Assembly: GCA_902523895.1 (NCBI GenBank)
Contig: CABZAZ010000001.1
Span: 179,211-243,210, forward strand
Source of the DNA: an uncultured Pelagibacteraceae bacterium
Lineage (GTDB): Bacteria > Pseudomonadota > Alphaproteobacteria > Pelagibacterales > Pelagibacteraceae
DNA: 64,000 nucleotides
Direction: 5' to 3'
Below the pieces are notes generated by a model. It searched no databases, was not told the origin of the DNA, and was given only the letters and a program-made list of their open reading frames with translations. The translations under genes were made by a program, and so were the position numbers. The first letter of the stretch is position 1, and each line of letters opens with the position of its first letter. Below, one piece after another: positions 37,016 to 45,041 of the stretch.

Positions 37016-37840
37016 ATGAAATTTGAAGCCTCAAAGGCTGCGGCCTTAAATAGATTAAATAATTTTGTAGAAAAAAATCTTTCTGAATATTCCAAACTAA
37101 GAAATTTTGATTTTGGTCCAGAAAAGAGATCAAATATATCTGGTTTATCTCCATATATTACTCATGGAATTATCAACGAGAAAGAAGTTATTGAAAAATC
37201 ACTTAGCAAGTTTTCTTTTTCAAAAAATGAAAAATTCATTCAAGAAGTTTTGTGGCGAACATATTGGAAGGGTTGGTTAGAATTACGACCAAACGTTTGG
37301 ACAGATTACTTAGTTGAGCTAAATAAAATTCGAGAAGAATATAAAGATAACCAAAATTACAAAAATGCAATAGATGGAAAAACCAATATTGAATGTTTTA
37401 ATTTTTGGGTAACAGAGCTTAAAGAAAATAATTATTTACATAATCATACTAGAATGTGGTTTGCTAGTATTTGGATTTTTACATTAGAATTACCCTGGCA
37501 ATTAGGAGCAGAATTTTTTATGCAACATCTTTACGATGGTGACTCTGCATCTAATACTCTTGGTTGGAGATGGGTAGCTGGAATTCAAACACAAGGAAAA
37601 CACTATTTAGCGAGCGAGTGGAATATTAAAAAATTCACTAATAATAGATTTAATAATATTAAATTAAACGAAAACGCTCCTCCAAAAGTTTCTGAAAAAA
37701 CTTACTCAATAGTTAAACAAGATTTTAGCAATAAAAATATAGATGATGAAAATCTTTTTATTTTTGAAAATAGTTTATCATTTGAAACCACAGATTTTCA
37801 AAATCATAAATTTAAAAAAAATTTACATAATTTCAAATAA
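37016..37840 (+). CDS. stand-alone photolyase/cryptochrome FAD-binding domain (truncated by frameshift)
   Basis: A 274-residue protein that corresponds to the C-terminal, FAD-binding half of class I photolyases, without the usual N-terminal antenna domain. GLSPYITHGIINEKEV, VLWRTYWKGWLEL, LHNHTRMWFASIWIFTLELPW (in part) and YDGDSASNTLGWRWVAGIQTQG match the flavin and DNA-contact blocks. Reading is in frame to about 37819. An A8 run (37814-37821) then throws the frame into a short ending and a stop at 37840. Removing one A continues for 111 more residues (next entry), giving about 379 residues. Repair activity is unproven. Confidence 0.8.
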   Translation: MKFEASKAAALNRLNNFVEKNLSEYSKLRNFDFGPEKRSNISGLSPYITHGIINEKEVIEKSLSKFSFSKNEKFIQEVLWRTYWKGWLELRPNVWTDYLVELNKIREEYKDNQNYKNAIDGKTNIECFNFWVTELKENNYLHNHTRMWFASIWIFTLELPWQLGAEFFMQHLYDGDSASNTLGWRWVAGIQTQGKHYLASEWNIKKFTNNRFNNIKLNENAPPKVSEKTYSIVKQDFSNKNIDDENLFIFENSLSFETTDFQNHKFKKNLHNFK

Positions 37841-38156
37841 AAATGAAAATAGATCTATCAAACTAAGTGAAAAAGTTATTAAATTTAAAGCTCTTTTAGT
37901 AGATGATCAAAAACAAAGATTAGAAAATAATTCTATCACTTGTGAAGTGGTAGACATAAGTGAGATTAAAAATATAAACGAAAAAATTATAGCGTTATAT
38001 CCAACAGTCGGTGAAAACCTGGATTATTTAAATTTAAATAATTTAAAAATAGATTTTTTATATAGAAAACTCGATCAATATTCATGGCAGTATTGTAATA
38101 AAGGTTTTTTTAATTTTAAAAATTATATTCCTAAAATAATTACAACTTTTAATTAA
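37821..38156 (+). CDS. C-terminal part of the photolyase-like protein, out of frame
   Basis: These 111 codons follow directly if one A is skipped in the A8 run at 37814-37821. The peptide begins IYIISNKNENRS and contains alternating hydrophobic strands (KALLVDD, ITCEVVDI, KIIALYPTVGENLDYL) and helices, looking like a small alpha/beta sheet domain. No convincing start codon or Shine-Dalgarno exists for independent expression; an in-frame ATG lies upstream at 37743, inside the first gene. I interpret it as the natural C-terminus of that gene, split by a real mutation, a slippage site or a homopolymer sequencing error. Its end overlaps the convergent gene by 4 bp. Confidence 0.55.
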   Translation: MYIISNKNENRSIKLSEKVIKFKALLVDDQKQRLENNSITCEVVDISEIKNINEKIIALYPTVGENLDYLNLNNLKIDFLYRKLDQYSWQYCNKGFFNFKNYIPKIITTFN

Positions 38157-38374
38157 AACCACCTAAACATCCCAATGATTCCTGCTGTAGCATAAAAGAA
38201 TTGCAAAAATAATATTCCTCTGTGACCACCCCTATAGGCCCAAATTCCAATTAAAATTGCGGAAATAAGTAACAAACAAAAACCAAAAAATTCTATGCCA
38301 ATATTCATAGCTACAAATAATGAATATAGTATTGCAGTTATAACTCCTGCCCATTCAAAAATTTTATTATTCAT
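38153..38374 (-). CDS. small three-helix membrane protein
   Basis: A 73-residue protein with hydrophobic segments at about 8-25, 29-46 and 52-70 and a basic-glycine loop YRGGHRG between the last two. I do not recognise the family. It is the last gene of the minus-strand run that begins with the PhrB-type photolyase, 5 bp after a 45-residue basic protein gene, and it overlaps the convergent photolyase-like fragment by 4 bp. Confidence 0.6.
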   Translation of the reverse strand: MNNKIFEWAGVITAILYSLFVAMNIGIEFFGFCLLLISAILIGIWAYRGGHRGILFLQFFYATAGIIGMFRWF

Positions 38375-38379
38375 ACTTT

Positions 38380-38517
38380 TTATTCGTTTTCCAGCTTGAA
38401 TTTTTTTCTATTATAAATTTTTTTTTTATTTTTTACTATTTTATTTCTGAGCATTGGTGAACTTAATAATTTAGCCATTGGATTTTTCTTCTTTAATTTT
38501 TTTCTTTTTTTGCTCAT
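38380..38517 (-). CDS. very small Lys/Arg-rich protein
   Basis: A 45-codon frame starting at ATG 38517: MSKKRKKLKKKNPMAKLLSS, then a second basic half ending KLENE. The core NPMAKLLSSPMLRNKIVKNKK resembles a family of tiny basic proteins seen in marine proteobacteria; I recall no function. It stops 5 bp before the next gene's ATG and starts 28 bp after the Cys-rich gene, as expected for an operon member. High charge suggests RNA or ribosome binding, which is only an inference. Confidence 0.6.
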   Translation of the reverse strand: MSKKRKKLKKKNPMAKLLSSPMLRNKIVKNKKKIYNRKKFKLENE

Positions 38518-38545
38518 ATGAGTTTTTAAAATTAGTATACAAAAT

Positions 38546-39235
38546 TTATCTTGCCAATTTTATGAAAATATCACCCATGCCAGCATCTAAATTTTCTAAA
38601 GGTGTATTGTTTCTTAAATTACAATACCTACCAGTAACTTGGTGGCTTTTAACAAAATCTATTTCATCTTTTTCACAACTTTTTCCATTATGCAACAAAC
38701 CTATAACTATTCGATCATCAAGACTATAAACCTCTGATTTATTAATTTTTTTACCATCACAAAAATAATCTTTATTTACTCTGTTTGGAAAATCCTGTTT
38801 ATCGCAAGGGTTTTTGATAGTTAAAACATAAAATTCCTTCAAGCCATCTTTAAATTCATATTTCATTTTTTGAGTTTCAGAGTACTTCATAAGATCACAT
38901 GAACATGGAACACAACATCTATAATAATTTCCACAAATTTTTTTTTGAGTTTTAGTTTCTTCAATAAATAAAAATTCTGAGTCGCTATTTGGATCAATCA
39001 AAGATCCAGAAACCGCGCAGTATAATTTATTAAATTCAATAAAATCTTTATAAGTGATTTTTTTATCTATAATATATTTAAAAAACTTTGGTCCTGCCGC
39101 ATTTCTATTTTTATCAGGGAATATTCTTGACCAATCAGTAATAAGCTCCTTGTGATAGTTTTTTTCTTCAGCGAATGATTTAAGCTGAAATAATATTAAA
39201 AATATAATCAAAAAAAGATTTAAAAATTTTTTCAT
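38546..39235 (-). CDS. Cys-rich periplasmic protein of unknown function
   Basis: A 229-residue protein with signal peptide 1-22 and ten cysteines in the mature part, including YRCCVPCSC and single cysteines spread to the C-terminus, implying several disulfides or a metal site. HHxxx-type metal motifs are absent. No family is recognised. Its ATG overlaps the stop of the FG-GAP protein gene by 4 bp, so the two are translationally coupled and may act together outside the cytoplasm. Confidence 0.7.
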   Translation of the reverse strand: MKKFLNLFLIIFLILFQLKSFAEEKNYHKELITDWSRIFPDKNRNAAGPKFFKYIIDKKITYKDFIEFNKLYCAVSGSLIDPNSDSEFLFIEETKTQKKICGNYYRCCVPCSCDLMKYSETQKMKYEFKDGLKEFYVLTIKNPCDKQDFPNRVNKDYFCDGKKINKSEVYSLDDRIVIGLLHNGKSCEKDEIDFVKSHQVTGRYCNLRNNTPLENLDAGMGDIFIKLAR

Positions 39236-40662
39236 TTTTGTTTTACAGTAATTGTTTGATTTAACTCAGTTACATTGAATAATTTTTTTGTTCCATTGGT
39301 CCATTTAATCTCTACTTTAAAATTTTTTTCGTTTTTTCTAATTCCATAATGTGCCACAGGCTCCATTTGGCATAAGTAACCAGATCCTGCATCAATAGTT
39401 TTGGAATGCTTTCTTTTATTTGTTATTAATGTTACCGTAGCTCCTCTCGCCGGGGCACCATATTTATTTAATGGTTTAATTCTTAGGTATTTATTTCCTT
39501 TGTCAACTTTTGCTTTATACAAAGTTAATGGTTGTTCTTTACTTTCACCACGAGCAACTAACAATTCTAAAACTCCGTCATTATCAATATCTGCGACAGC
39601 TGCCCCAGTTCCATACCCATTAACTTCGAGACCAACTTGAAAATTTATCTGTTCAAATTTTCCATCATCGTTAATACGAAATAATTTATTTGGTTCTGCT
39701 ATATTGTTCATAAAAACTTCATCAAAACCATCGTTATCAAAATCTGCAGAAATAATTGTTCTAATTCTAGAAGGTTTATCAAAATCTTTATTTCCTATGT
39801 CTTTAAATTCGTTTTTTTCCAAAACCCAGGCTCTATGATATCCAAGCCAATTACCACTCAGAATATCTAATCTGCCTCGGTAATATATATCTGATAAAGC
39901 TGTACCTCTCCCATTTTGGATTGCATCATCTACTCTATAATCAAATGCTACATCTTCAAAATTTCCATTATTATTTTTATAAAGATAATTTGCTCCCCTC
40001 TCATTTGCTGCAAAAATATCTGCTCTATCTGACAAAATATGTCCTGATACCACTGCTCTTCCACCAGTGATATTATCAAGATTTAAACTCTGAGCCTTAT
40101 CTTTAATCAATTCATCTTCAATCTCATAAAATCTGGTTGGGCCTCCGTAATTTGCTACATAGACTCCATATTCACCATCTCCCTTTCTATCTACACAAAC
40201 TACAGATCTTCCTGCTGTTAAATTTAGGTTTTCTTTATTTTTTTCTAATTCGAATAAATCAAAATAATTATTATCTTCTATATCTAATAATCTATCTGAA
40301 TATTTTTTATCCCCACTATATGTATCTGTATTTAGAAAGTAAATTTCTTCAAAGCCATCTTTATCGATATCACACGCAGCAACTCCTATAGTTCTTTTTA
40401 AAGTATCTGAAAAAATTTTTTGCTGATTTAGATTCTTTAATTTTCCATCCTGAAAAGATAAAGCCAAGTTAGGATAACCAAATCCTGTTACTAAAAACTC
40501 ATAATTTCCATCCATATTAAAATCTGTTACTGAGATACCATAGCTGAGCCTTTTTTCATTATTTTCAATAATTTTTGATAGATCCTCAAAAAATTCTGCA
40601 CGAGTATTATTTGTAAGAATTACAAAAAAAATTAAAATCAAATATCGAGTAAGATTTTTCAT
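39232..40662 (-). CDS. FG-GAP/VCBS repeat protein with ASPIC/UnbV C-terminus
   Basis: A 476-residue secreted protein. The signal peptide is at the N-terminus (MKNLTRYLILIFFVILTNN), then beta-propeller repeats with calcium-type loops (VTDFNMDGNYEFLV, ACDIDKDGFEEIYF, SADFDNDGFDEVFM, VADIDNDGVLELLV). The C-terminal ASPIC/UnbV domain contains GAPARGATVTL and DAGSGYLCQMEPVAHYGI. I choose ATG 40662, which overlaps the DUF2256 stop (ATGA), over an in-frame upstream start. CRTAC1-like proteins are periplasmic or surface-exposed; their ligand is unknown. Confidence 0.85.
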   Translation of the reverse strand: MKNLTRYLILIFFVILTNNTRAEFFEDLSKIIENNEKRLSYGISVTDFNMDGNYEFLVTGFGYPNLALSFQDGKLKNLNQQKIFSDTLKRTIGVAACDIDKDGFEEIYFLNTDTYSGDKKYSDRLLDIEDNNYFDLFELEKNKENLNLTAGRSVVCVDRKGDGEYGVYVANYGGPTRFYEIEDELIKDKAQSLNLDNITGGRAVVSGHILSDRADIFAANERGANYLYKNNNGNFEDVAFDYRVDDAIQNGRGTALSDIYYRGRLDILSGNWLGYHRAWVLEKNEFKDIGNKDFDKPSRIRTIISADFDNDGFDEVFMNNIAEPNKLFRINDDGKFEQINFQVGLEVNGYGTGAAVADIDNDGVLELLVARGESKEQPLTLYKAKVDKGNKYLRIKPLNKYGAPARGATVTLITNKRKHSKTIDAGSGYLCQMEPVAHYGIRKNEKNFKVEIKWTNGTKKLFNVTELNQTITVKQK

Positions 40663-40787
40663 TTTTTTGATGAACATTTTTTTGAGCAATACTTAACCTT
40701 TTCCCAATTGAGTCTCCATTTCCTTCTCCATTTAAATGGTCTTTGACATATTGGACAAACCTTAATTGGTAAATTTTCTTTTTTCAC
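40659..40787 (-). CDS. DUF2256 family small Cys4 protein
   Basis: A 42-residue frame starting with GTG at 40787, the G being the last base of the photolyase TAG stop (TAGTG). The sequence KVCPICQRPFKWRRKWRL followed by KVKYCSKKC has four cysteines (11, 14, 34, 38) and matches DUF2256, a predicted zinc-binding peptide that typically neighbours PhrB-type photolyases. Its own TGA overlaps the ATG of the FG-GAP gene. I found it by hand translation, because it is below usual size cut-offs. Confidence 0.85.
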   Translation of the reverse strand: MKKENLPIKVCPICQRPFKWRRKWRLNWEKVKYCSKKCSSKK

Positions 40788-42277
40788 TAAACTGTGTTTT
40801 CTTTAATGAATTTATCTGCAGCCGACAAAATTAATTTTTTTCTATCCACTTTCATTTTATCAAATATTCTTACCATCATTGAAAGTCTTGGATTTTTTAA
40901 AAAAAACTTTCTATTACGATCTATAAATCTCCAATAAAGTCCGTCCATCGTGTTACACCATTCTCCTTTTTTAAAATCCATCATTTTCATAAAATAACTT
41001 GATCCACAAATGTATGGTTTGGTTGCAAAAATTCCCCCGTCACTAAATAACCCCATACCATAAACATTGGGTACCATTACCCAATCTGAGGAGTCGACAA
41101 ACATTTCCATGAACCATTTATAAACAAACACTGGTTTGATCTCACAAAGGTTCATTATGTTTGATAAAATCATTAATCTTTCAATGTGATGAGACCATCC
41201 AAAATTTAATGCGTTTTTAATTGCGTAATCTAATGGAGGTAAACCTGTAGTTCCATCATACCATGACTTTTTCATTTTACGATTTTGTTTGAAAAAATTT
41301 CCAGTTTCCATTTCGTTTGAGTAACTTTGATAAATTCCTCTCATAAATTCTCTCCATCCTATAACCTGACGAACATAACCTTCTAAAGAATTTAATCTGA
41401 TTTTTTTACTTTTATGGAAATCTAAAACTTTTTTGATAATAAATTCAGGTGTTATTAAACCAAGGTTGATATAAGGACTTAAAGCGCTGTGAAATAAGAT
41501 ATTATCTTTTTGATCCACTGCGTCCTCATAATCACCAAATAAATTAGATTTTTCTTTGATGAAAAAATTCAATAATTTGACTACATCATTATACTCTGTA
41601 GCAAACCAAAAATTTTTGGTTGTTCCTGGATGATCTTTAAATAGTTTTTCAATAATAGGTTTTAATTTTTTTGTATGATTTGTTTCATTAATTTTAGGAA
41701 ACTTTGGAATAGAAATATTTTTTGGTAACTTATTTCTGTTATCTTCATCAAAACTCCATTTGCCTCCAATAGGATTTCCATCAGAACCCATTAATATTCC
41801 AGATTTCTTTCTCACTTCTTTATAAAAAGTTGCCATGAAAGGTTTTTTTGATTTAGATAGATATTGTTTAAATTCATCTCTTGAATTCAAAAACATTGGA
41901 GTTTGAATAATATTCCATTTGATCTTTTCTTTTTTTACGAATTGATTTATTTTTTTCTCAAAAAATTTATCCTCGACTTCAAAACTTGAAATCTCTTTTA
42001 TTTTTTTTGAATTAATTATTCTTTTTAATTTTTTTAAATAGTCTTCTTTAAATTCTTTATCCTCAATTTTAAAATATTCTAATTTAAACTTATCTTTTCT
42101 GAGGTTTTCCGCATGTGAACGCATCGATGACAAAAAGAGAAGTATCTTATTTTTATGATGTTTTTCATAAGTACATAATTGATAATCCTCAGCCATAAAA
42201 ATTAGGTGGTCTTTTTTGAAGCGATCCAAGTATTTTGATGGAAATAATTGATTACCCAGTATAAAAAATAACTTCAT
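40787..42277 (-). CDS. PhrB/FeS-BCP-type photolyase with cluster ligands missing
   Basis: A 496-residue cryptochrome/photolyase-related protein. The start FFILGNQLFPSKYLDRFKK, the FAD region LFHSALSPYINLGLITP and GYVRQVIGWREFMRGIY, and HHIERLMILSNIMN and DWVMVPNVYGMGLFSDGG are diagnostic of the bacterial (6-4) photolyase group. That group normally has four Cys for a 4Fe-4S cluster. Here only Cys35, 378, 424 and 441 exist. The first ligand position appears to be Ala352 (LDYAI), the usual YCxxC pair is replaced by DFKKGEW, and Cys441 may be the last ligand. Loss of the cluster is therefore likely. It heads a coupled operon and is divergent from an SDR gene. Confidence 0.85.
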   Translation of the reverse strand: MKLFFILGNQLFPSKYLDRFKKDHLIFMAEDYQLCTYEKHHKNKILLFLSSMRSHAENLRKDKFKLEYFKIEDKEFKEDYLKKLKRIINSKKIKEISSFEVEDKFFEKKINQFVKKEKIKWNIIQTPMFLNSRDEFKQYLSKSKKPFMATFYKEVRKKSGILMGSDGNPIGGKWSFDEDNRNKLPKNISIPKFPKINETNHTKKLKPIIEKLFKDHPGTTKNFWFATEYNDVVKLLNFFIKEKSNLFGDYEDAVDQKDNILFHSALSPYINLGLITPEFIIKKVLDFHKSKKIRLNSLEGYVRQVIGWREFMRGIYQSYSNEMETGNFFKQNRKMKKSWYDGTTGLPPLDYAIKNALNFGWSHHIERLMILSNIMNLCEIKPVFVYKWFMEMFVDSSDWVMVPNVYGMGLFSDGGIFATKPYICGSSYFMKMMDFKKGEWCNTMDGLYWRFIDRNRKFFLKNPRLSMMVRIFDKMKVDRKKLILSAADKFIKENTV

Positions 42278-42304
42278 AATTAAATATAACTAATAAAATT
42301 TTTT

Positions 42305-43015
42305 ATGTCAGAAAAATATCTTATTCTTGGTGCGACAGGTTCAATCGGATCTAGTTTAGCTGAACAATTAGTAAATTCAGGTAATTCAGTTCATTTAGTT
42401 GGCAGAAATGAAAATGAAACAAAAAATATTTCTGAGAAATTAGGTTGTAGTTTTACAATAGCCGATGTTTTGCAGGATGGATTTGTAGAAAAGGTTAAAA
42501 ATGATATTTCTGATGTAAAAGGAATTGCCTACTGTGTAGGTTCAATTGATTTAAAACCTTTGAGAATGGTCAATGAACAAGATTTTAATAAGTGTATGAA
42601 ATTAAATTTATACTCAGCAGTGGATGTTATAAAAGGATACCAGGATAGTTTAAAAAAAAATAAAGGTTCAGTAGTTTTATTTTCTACAGTTGCAGCTCAA
42701 AGAGGTTTTACAAATCACGCTATAATTGCCTCTACTAAGGCTGCTGTAGAAGGTTTAACTGTTTCTTTAGCAGCGGAATTTGCTCCTAATATTAGAGTGA
42801 ACTGTATTGCACCTAGTTTGACTAACTCGAAAATTGCTGAGCCAATGTTAAAAAATAAGGCATTAGCAGATGGTATAGCTAAAGCCCATCCTTTAAAAAG
42901 ATTAGGTGAAGGTAAGGACTCTGCCTCTCTTGCTAAATTTCTTATTACTGACGACAGTTCTTGGGTTACAGGTCAAATCATTGCTGTTGATGGTGGTAGA
43001 TCAAAACTTTCTTAA
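42305..43015 (+). CDS. SDR-family protein lacking the catalytic Tyr
   Basis: A 236-residue Rossmann protein with LILGATGSIGSSLAEQL (cofactor glycine motif), AYCVGSIDLKPL and the C-terminal WVTGQIIAVDGGRS. Active-site Ser127 and Lys145 are present, but the Tyr of YxxxK is Ile141 (IASTK). The rest of the active region (FSTVAAQRGFTNHAIIASTK) looks like a known subgroup with this change. The family therefore may not be an ordinary dehydrogenase. It is divergent from the photolyase with a 27-bp gap, and its stop is 1 bp before the next gene. Confidence 0.85.
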   Translation: MSEKYLILGATGSIGSSLAEQLVNSGNSVHLVGRNENETKNISEKLGCSFTIADVLQDGFVEKVKNDISDVKGIAYCVGSIDLKPLRMVNEQDFNKCMKLNLYSAVDVIKGYQDSLKKNKGSVVLFSTVAAQRGFTNHAIIASTKAAVEGLTVSLAAEFAPNIRVNCIAPSLTNSKIAEPMLKNKALADGIAKAHPLKRLGEGKDSASLAKFLITDDSSWVTGQIIAVDGGRSKLS

Positions 43016-43016
43016 A

Positions 43017-44081
43017 GTGAAAAGAACGCTTGTTACAATTTTTTTATTTACACTTTTTATAAATTATTCATTCGCTGATAATTTAAGATTTAAAAAGATT
43101 GTAAATTTAAAAGGTCCATGGGGATCTACTTTTATTAATGATAGAGAATTATTAATTACCGAAAAAAGTGGGGAAATTAAATTAATAGACCTTAATACTA
43201 ATAAAACTTCTTTATTAAATCACAATCTTAACTATTTAGAGCATGGACAGGGTGGTTTATTAGATATTCTTTTTAAAGATGATTTTGTCTATGTTTCTTA
43301 TACCGAAAATAGAGGAAATTGGAAAACTAGTACTTCAATAGCAAAATCGAAATTTAATAAAAAAGATTTAAAATTTAAAAATATTTTTCAAGCTAATCCA
43401 CCTATAGACTCAGGATATCACTTTGGATCAAGGTTAGCGATCAAAGATGGTTATCTTTTCGCGTCTGCTGGTGAAAGAGGTCAAGGTATGATTGCACAAG
43501 ATCCTACAAAGCATCCTGGTAGTATCATTAGAATAAATATTGATGGAAGTATCCCAAAAGATAATCCAAAATTTCAGGGTAAATCAGATTGGTTACCTGA
43601 AATTTATCAAATAGGTATTAGAAATCCTCAAGGTCTAACTTTATCACCATTTGATGAAAAAATTTATATGAGTAATCATGGAGCGAGAGGTGGGGATTGG
43701 TTTGGTGAAGCCAAAAAAGGTGAAAATTATGGATGGAAAATTTTAGGTTGGGGAGGGACAAACTATTCAGGCATTCCTATAGGTCCAAAATGGAAACCAG
43801 GTTTTACAAAAGCGATACAATATTGGGTGCCGTCCATAGCAACAAGTGCAATCACAATTTATAAAGGAGAAGAGTTTAGTGAATGGAATGGACATGCTTT
43901 AGTTACTTCGCTTAAAGACAAGTCTTTAAGAAAATTAATATTTGACGACTTATCTAATGTAAAAGAGGAAATCATATTTAAAAATAAAATTGGAAGAATA
44001 AGAGATATACAAGTCCATCCTAATAACGGAAAAATTTACTTTTTAGGAGAAGACGCTCTCTGGCTGATGGAGAAAATCTAA
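43017..44081 (+). CDS. PQQ-dependent sugar dehydrogenase-like protein (YliI type)
   Basis: A 354-residue secreted beta-propeller beginning with GTG at 43017 (signal peptide RTLVTIFLFTLFINYSFA). GQGGLLDILFKDDFVYVSYT, SAGERGQGMIAQDPTKHPGS, IGIRNPQGLTLSP and NHGARGGDWFGE match the soluble aldose dehydrogenase/sorbosone dehydrogenase family, including the His and Arg near the PQQ site. The frame remains open upstream inside the SDR gene, but the GTG right after the SDR stop fits coupling. PQQ synthesis genes are not visible here, so cofactor supply is unknown. Confidence 0.85.
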   Translation: MKRTLVTIFLFTLFINYSFADNLRFKKIVNLKGPWGSTFINDRELLITEKSGEIKLIDLNTNKTSLLNHNLNYLEHGQGGLLDILFKDDFVYVSYTENRGNWKTSTSIAKSKFNKKDLKFKNIFQANPPIDSGYHFGSRLAIKDGYLFASAGERGQGMIAQDPTKHPGSIIRINIDGSIPKDNPKFQGKSDWLPEIYQIGIRNPQGLTLSPFDEKIYMSNHGARGGDWFGEAKKGENYGWKILGWGGTNYSGIPIGPKWKPGFTKAIQYWVPSIATSAITIYKGEEFSEWNGHALVTSLKDKSLRKLIFDDLSNVKEEIIFKNKIGRIRDIQVHPNNGKIYFLGEDALWLMEKI

Positions 44082-44138
44082 TTTTTTAGATATAAGTAAC
44101 CACTTAATTCGATTAAAAGATTATATCAAAATAAATTT

Positions 44139-45038
44139 ATGAATTGGGTAGTTTTTACAATTTTAGCAGCTTTTTTTCAAAATCTAAGAACCTCATTACA
44201 GAAAAAATTAAATAAAGATTTATCATTGGTTGCTTCTGCATACGTAAGATTTGCGTTTGCATTACCATTTGCTTTTGTATTATTTTTTTTTTTTCACGAT
44301 TTTGATATCATTCCAGATATTCTAGATCAAACAAACTTCATTTTTTTTACTTTCTTAGGATCTATTTTACAAGTTACTTTTACAATAACACTATTATACC
44401 TTTTTAGATTTTCGAATTTTGTTGTCGGTACTTCACTAAGTAAAACAGAAGTTATTCAAATTGCGATTTTTGAATATATCATATTAAAAGATAAACTAAA
44501 TTTGCTTGGTGTCTTTGGAATAATAATTGCAACGCTTGGGGTTATCATTATTTCGATCAAAGATTATAAATTATTTTTTAAAAATTTTTTTTCAAAGGTA
44601 ACACTTATTGGATTGGGAGCAGGACTTTTACTGGGTCTCAGTGTTGTCTATTTTAGAGCAGCAGCACTAACACTGGAAAATTTTTCATCTAATTTTGATA
44701 GAGCGCTTACTACAGTTTTTTTTGCTTTAATAATTCAAACTATAATCATTAGTGCATATCTGATAATTTTTGAAAAATCGGAATTTAAAAAATTTTTTGA
44801 TAATAAATTTGAAATATGTTTGACTGGATTAGCTGGTTTTTTAGCAACACTATCCTGGTTTTTTGCTTTCACTTTAATTCAAGCATCTTTTGTAAGAGCT
44901 GTTGGTCAAATTGAAATATTTTTTAGTTACATCTCATCAAAATATCTTTTTAAAGAAAAAATAACTTTTATTGAAATTTTAGGTATTTTGATATTTATAG
45001 CTGGTGCAACTTTATTGCTTTTAACAAGAACAACTTGA
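44139..45038 (+). CDS. EamA/DMT-family transporter
   Basis: A 299-residue membrane protein with about ten segments in two EamA halves. LFRFSNFVVGTSLSKTEVIQ and ASFVRAVGQIEIFFSYISSK (at the end of each half) are typical. The substrate is not predictable. It stands alone on the plus strand (57-bp gap upstream) and is convergent with the small SHOCT gene by a 3-bp gap. Confidence 0.85.
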   Translation: MNWVVFTILAAFFQNLRTSLQKKLNKDLSLVASAYVRFAFALPFAFVLFFFFHDFDIIPDILDQTNFIFFTFLGSILQVTFTITLLYLFRFSNFVVGTSLSKTEVIQIAIFEYIILKDKLNLLGVFGIIIATLGVIIISIKDYKLFFKNFFSKVTLIGLGAGLLLGLSVVYFRAAALTLENFSSNFDRALTTVFFALIIQTIIISAYLIIFEKSEFKKFFDNKFEICLTGLAGFLATLSWFFAFTLIQASFVRAVGQIEIFFSYISSKYLFKEKITFIEILGILIFIAGATLLLLTRTT

Positions 45039-45041
45039 CCT

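Noticed and set aside
37743..37820. Independent small gene starting at the in-frame ATG at 37743
   Set aside because: Its first 26 codons are an out-of-frame shadow of the FAD-domain gene. Only the part after the A8 run looks like protein sequence.
42906..43016. Longer N-terminus for the sugar dehydrogenase overlapping the SDR gene
   Set aside because: The signal peptide begins right at the GTG 1 bp after the SDR stop. The upstream part only mirrors the SDR reading frame.
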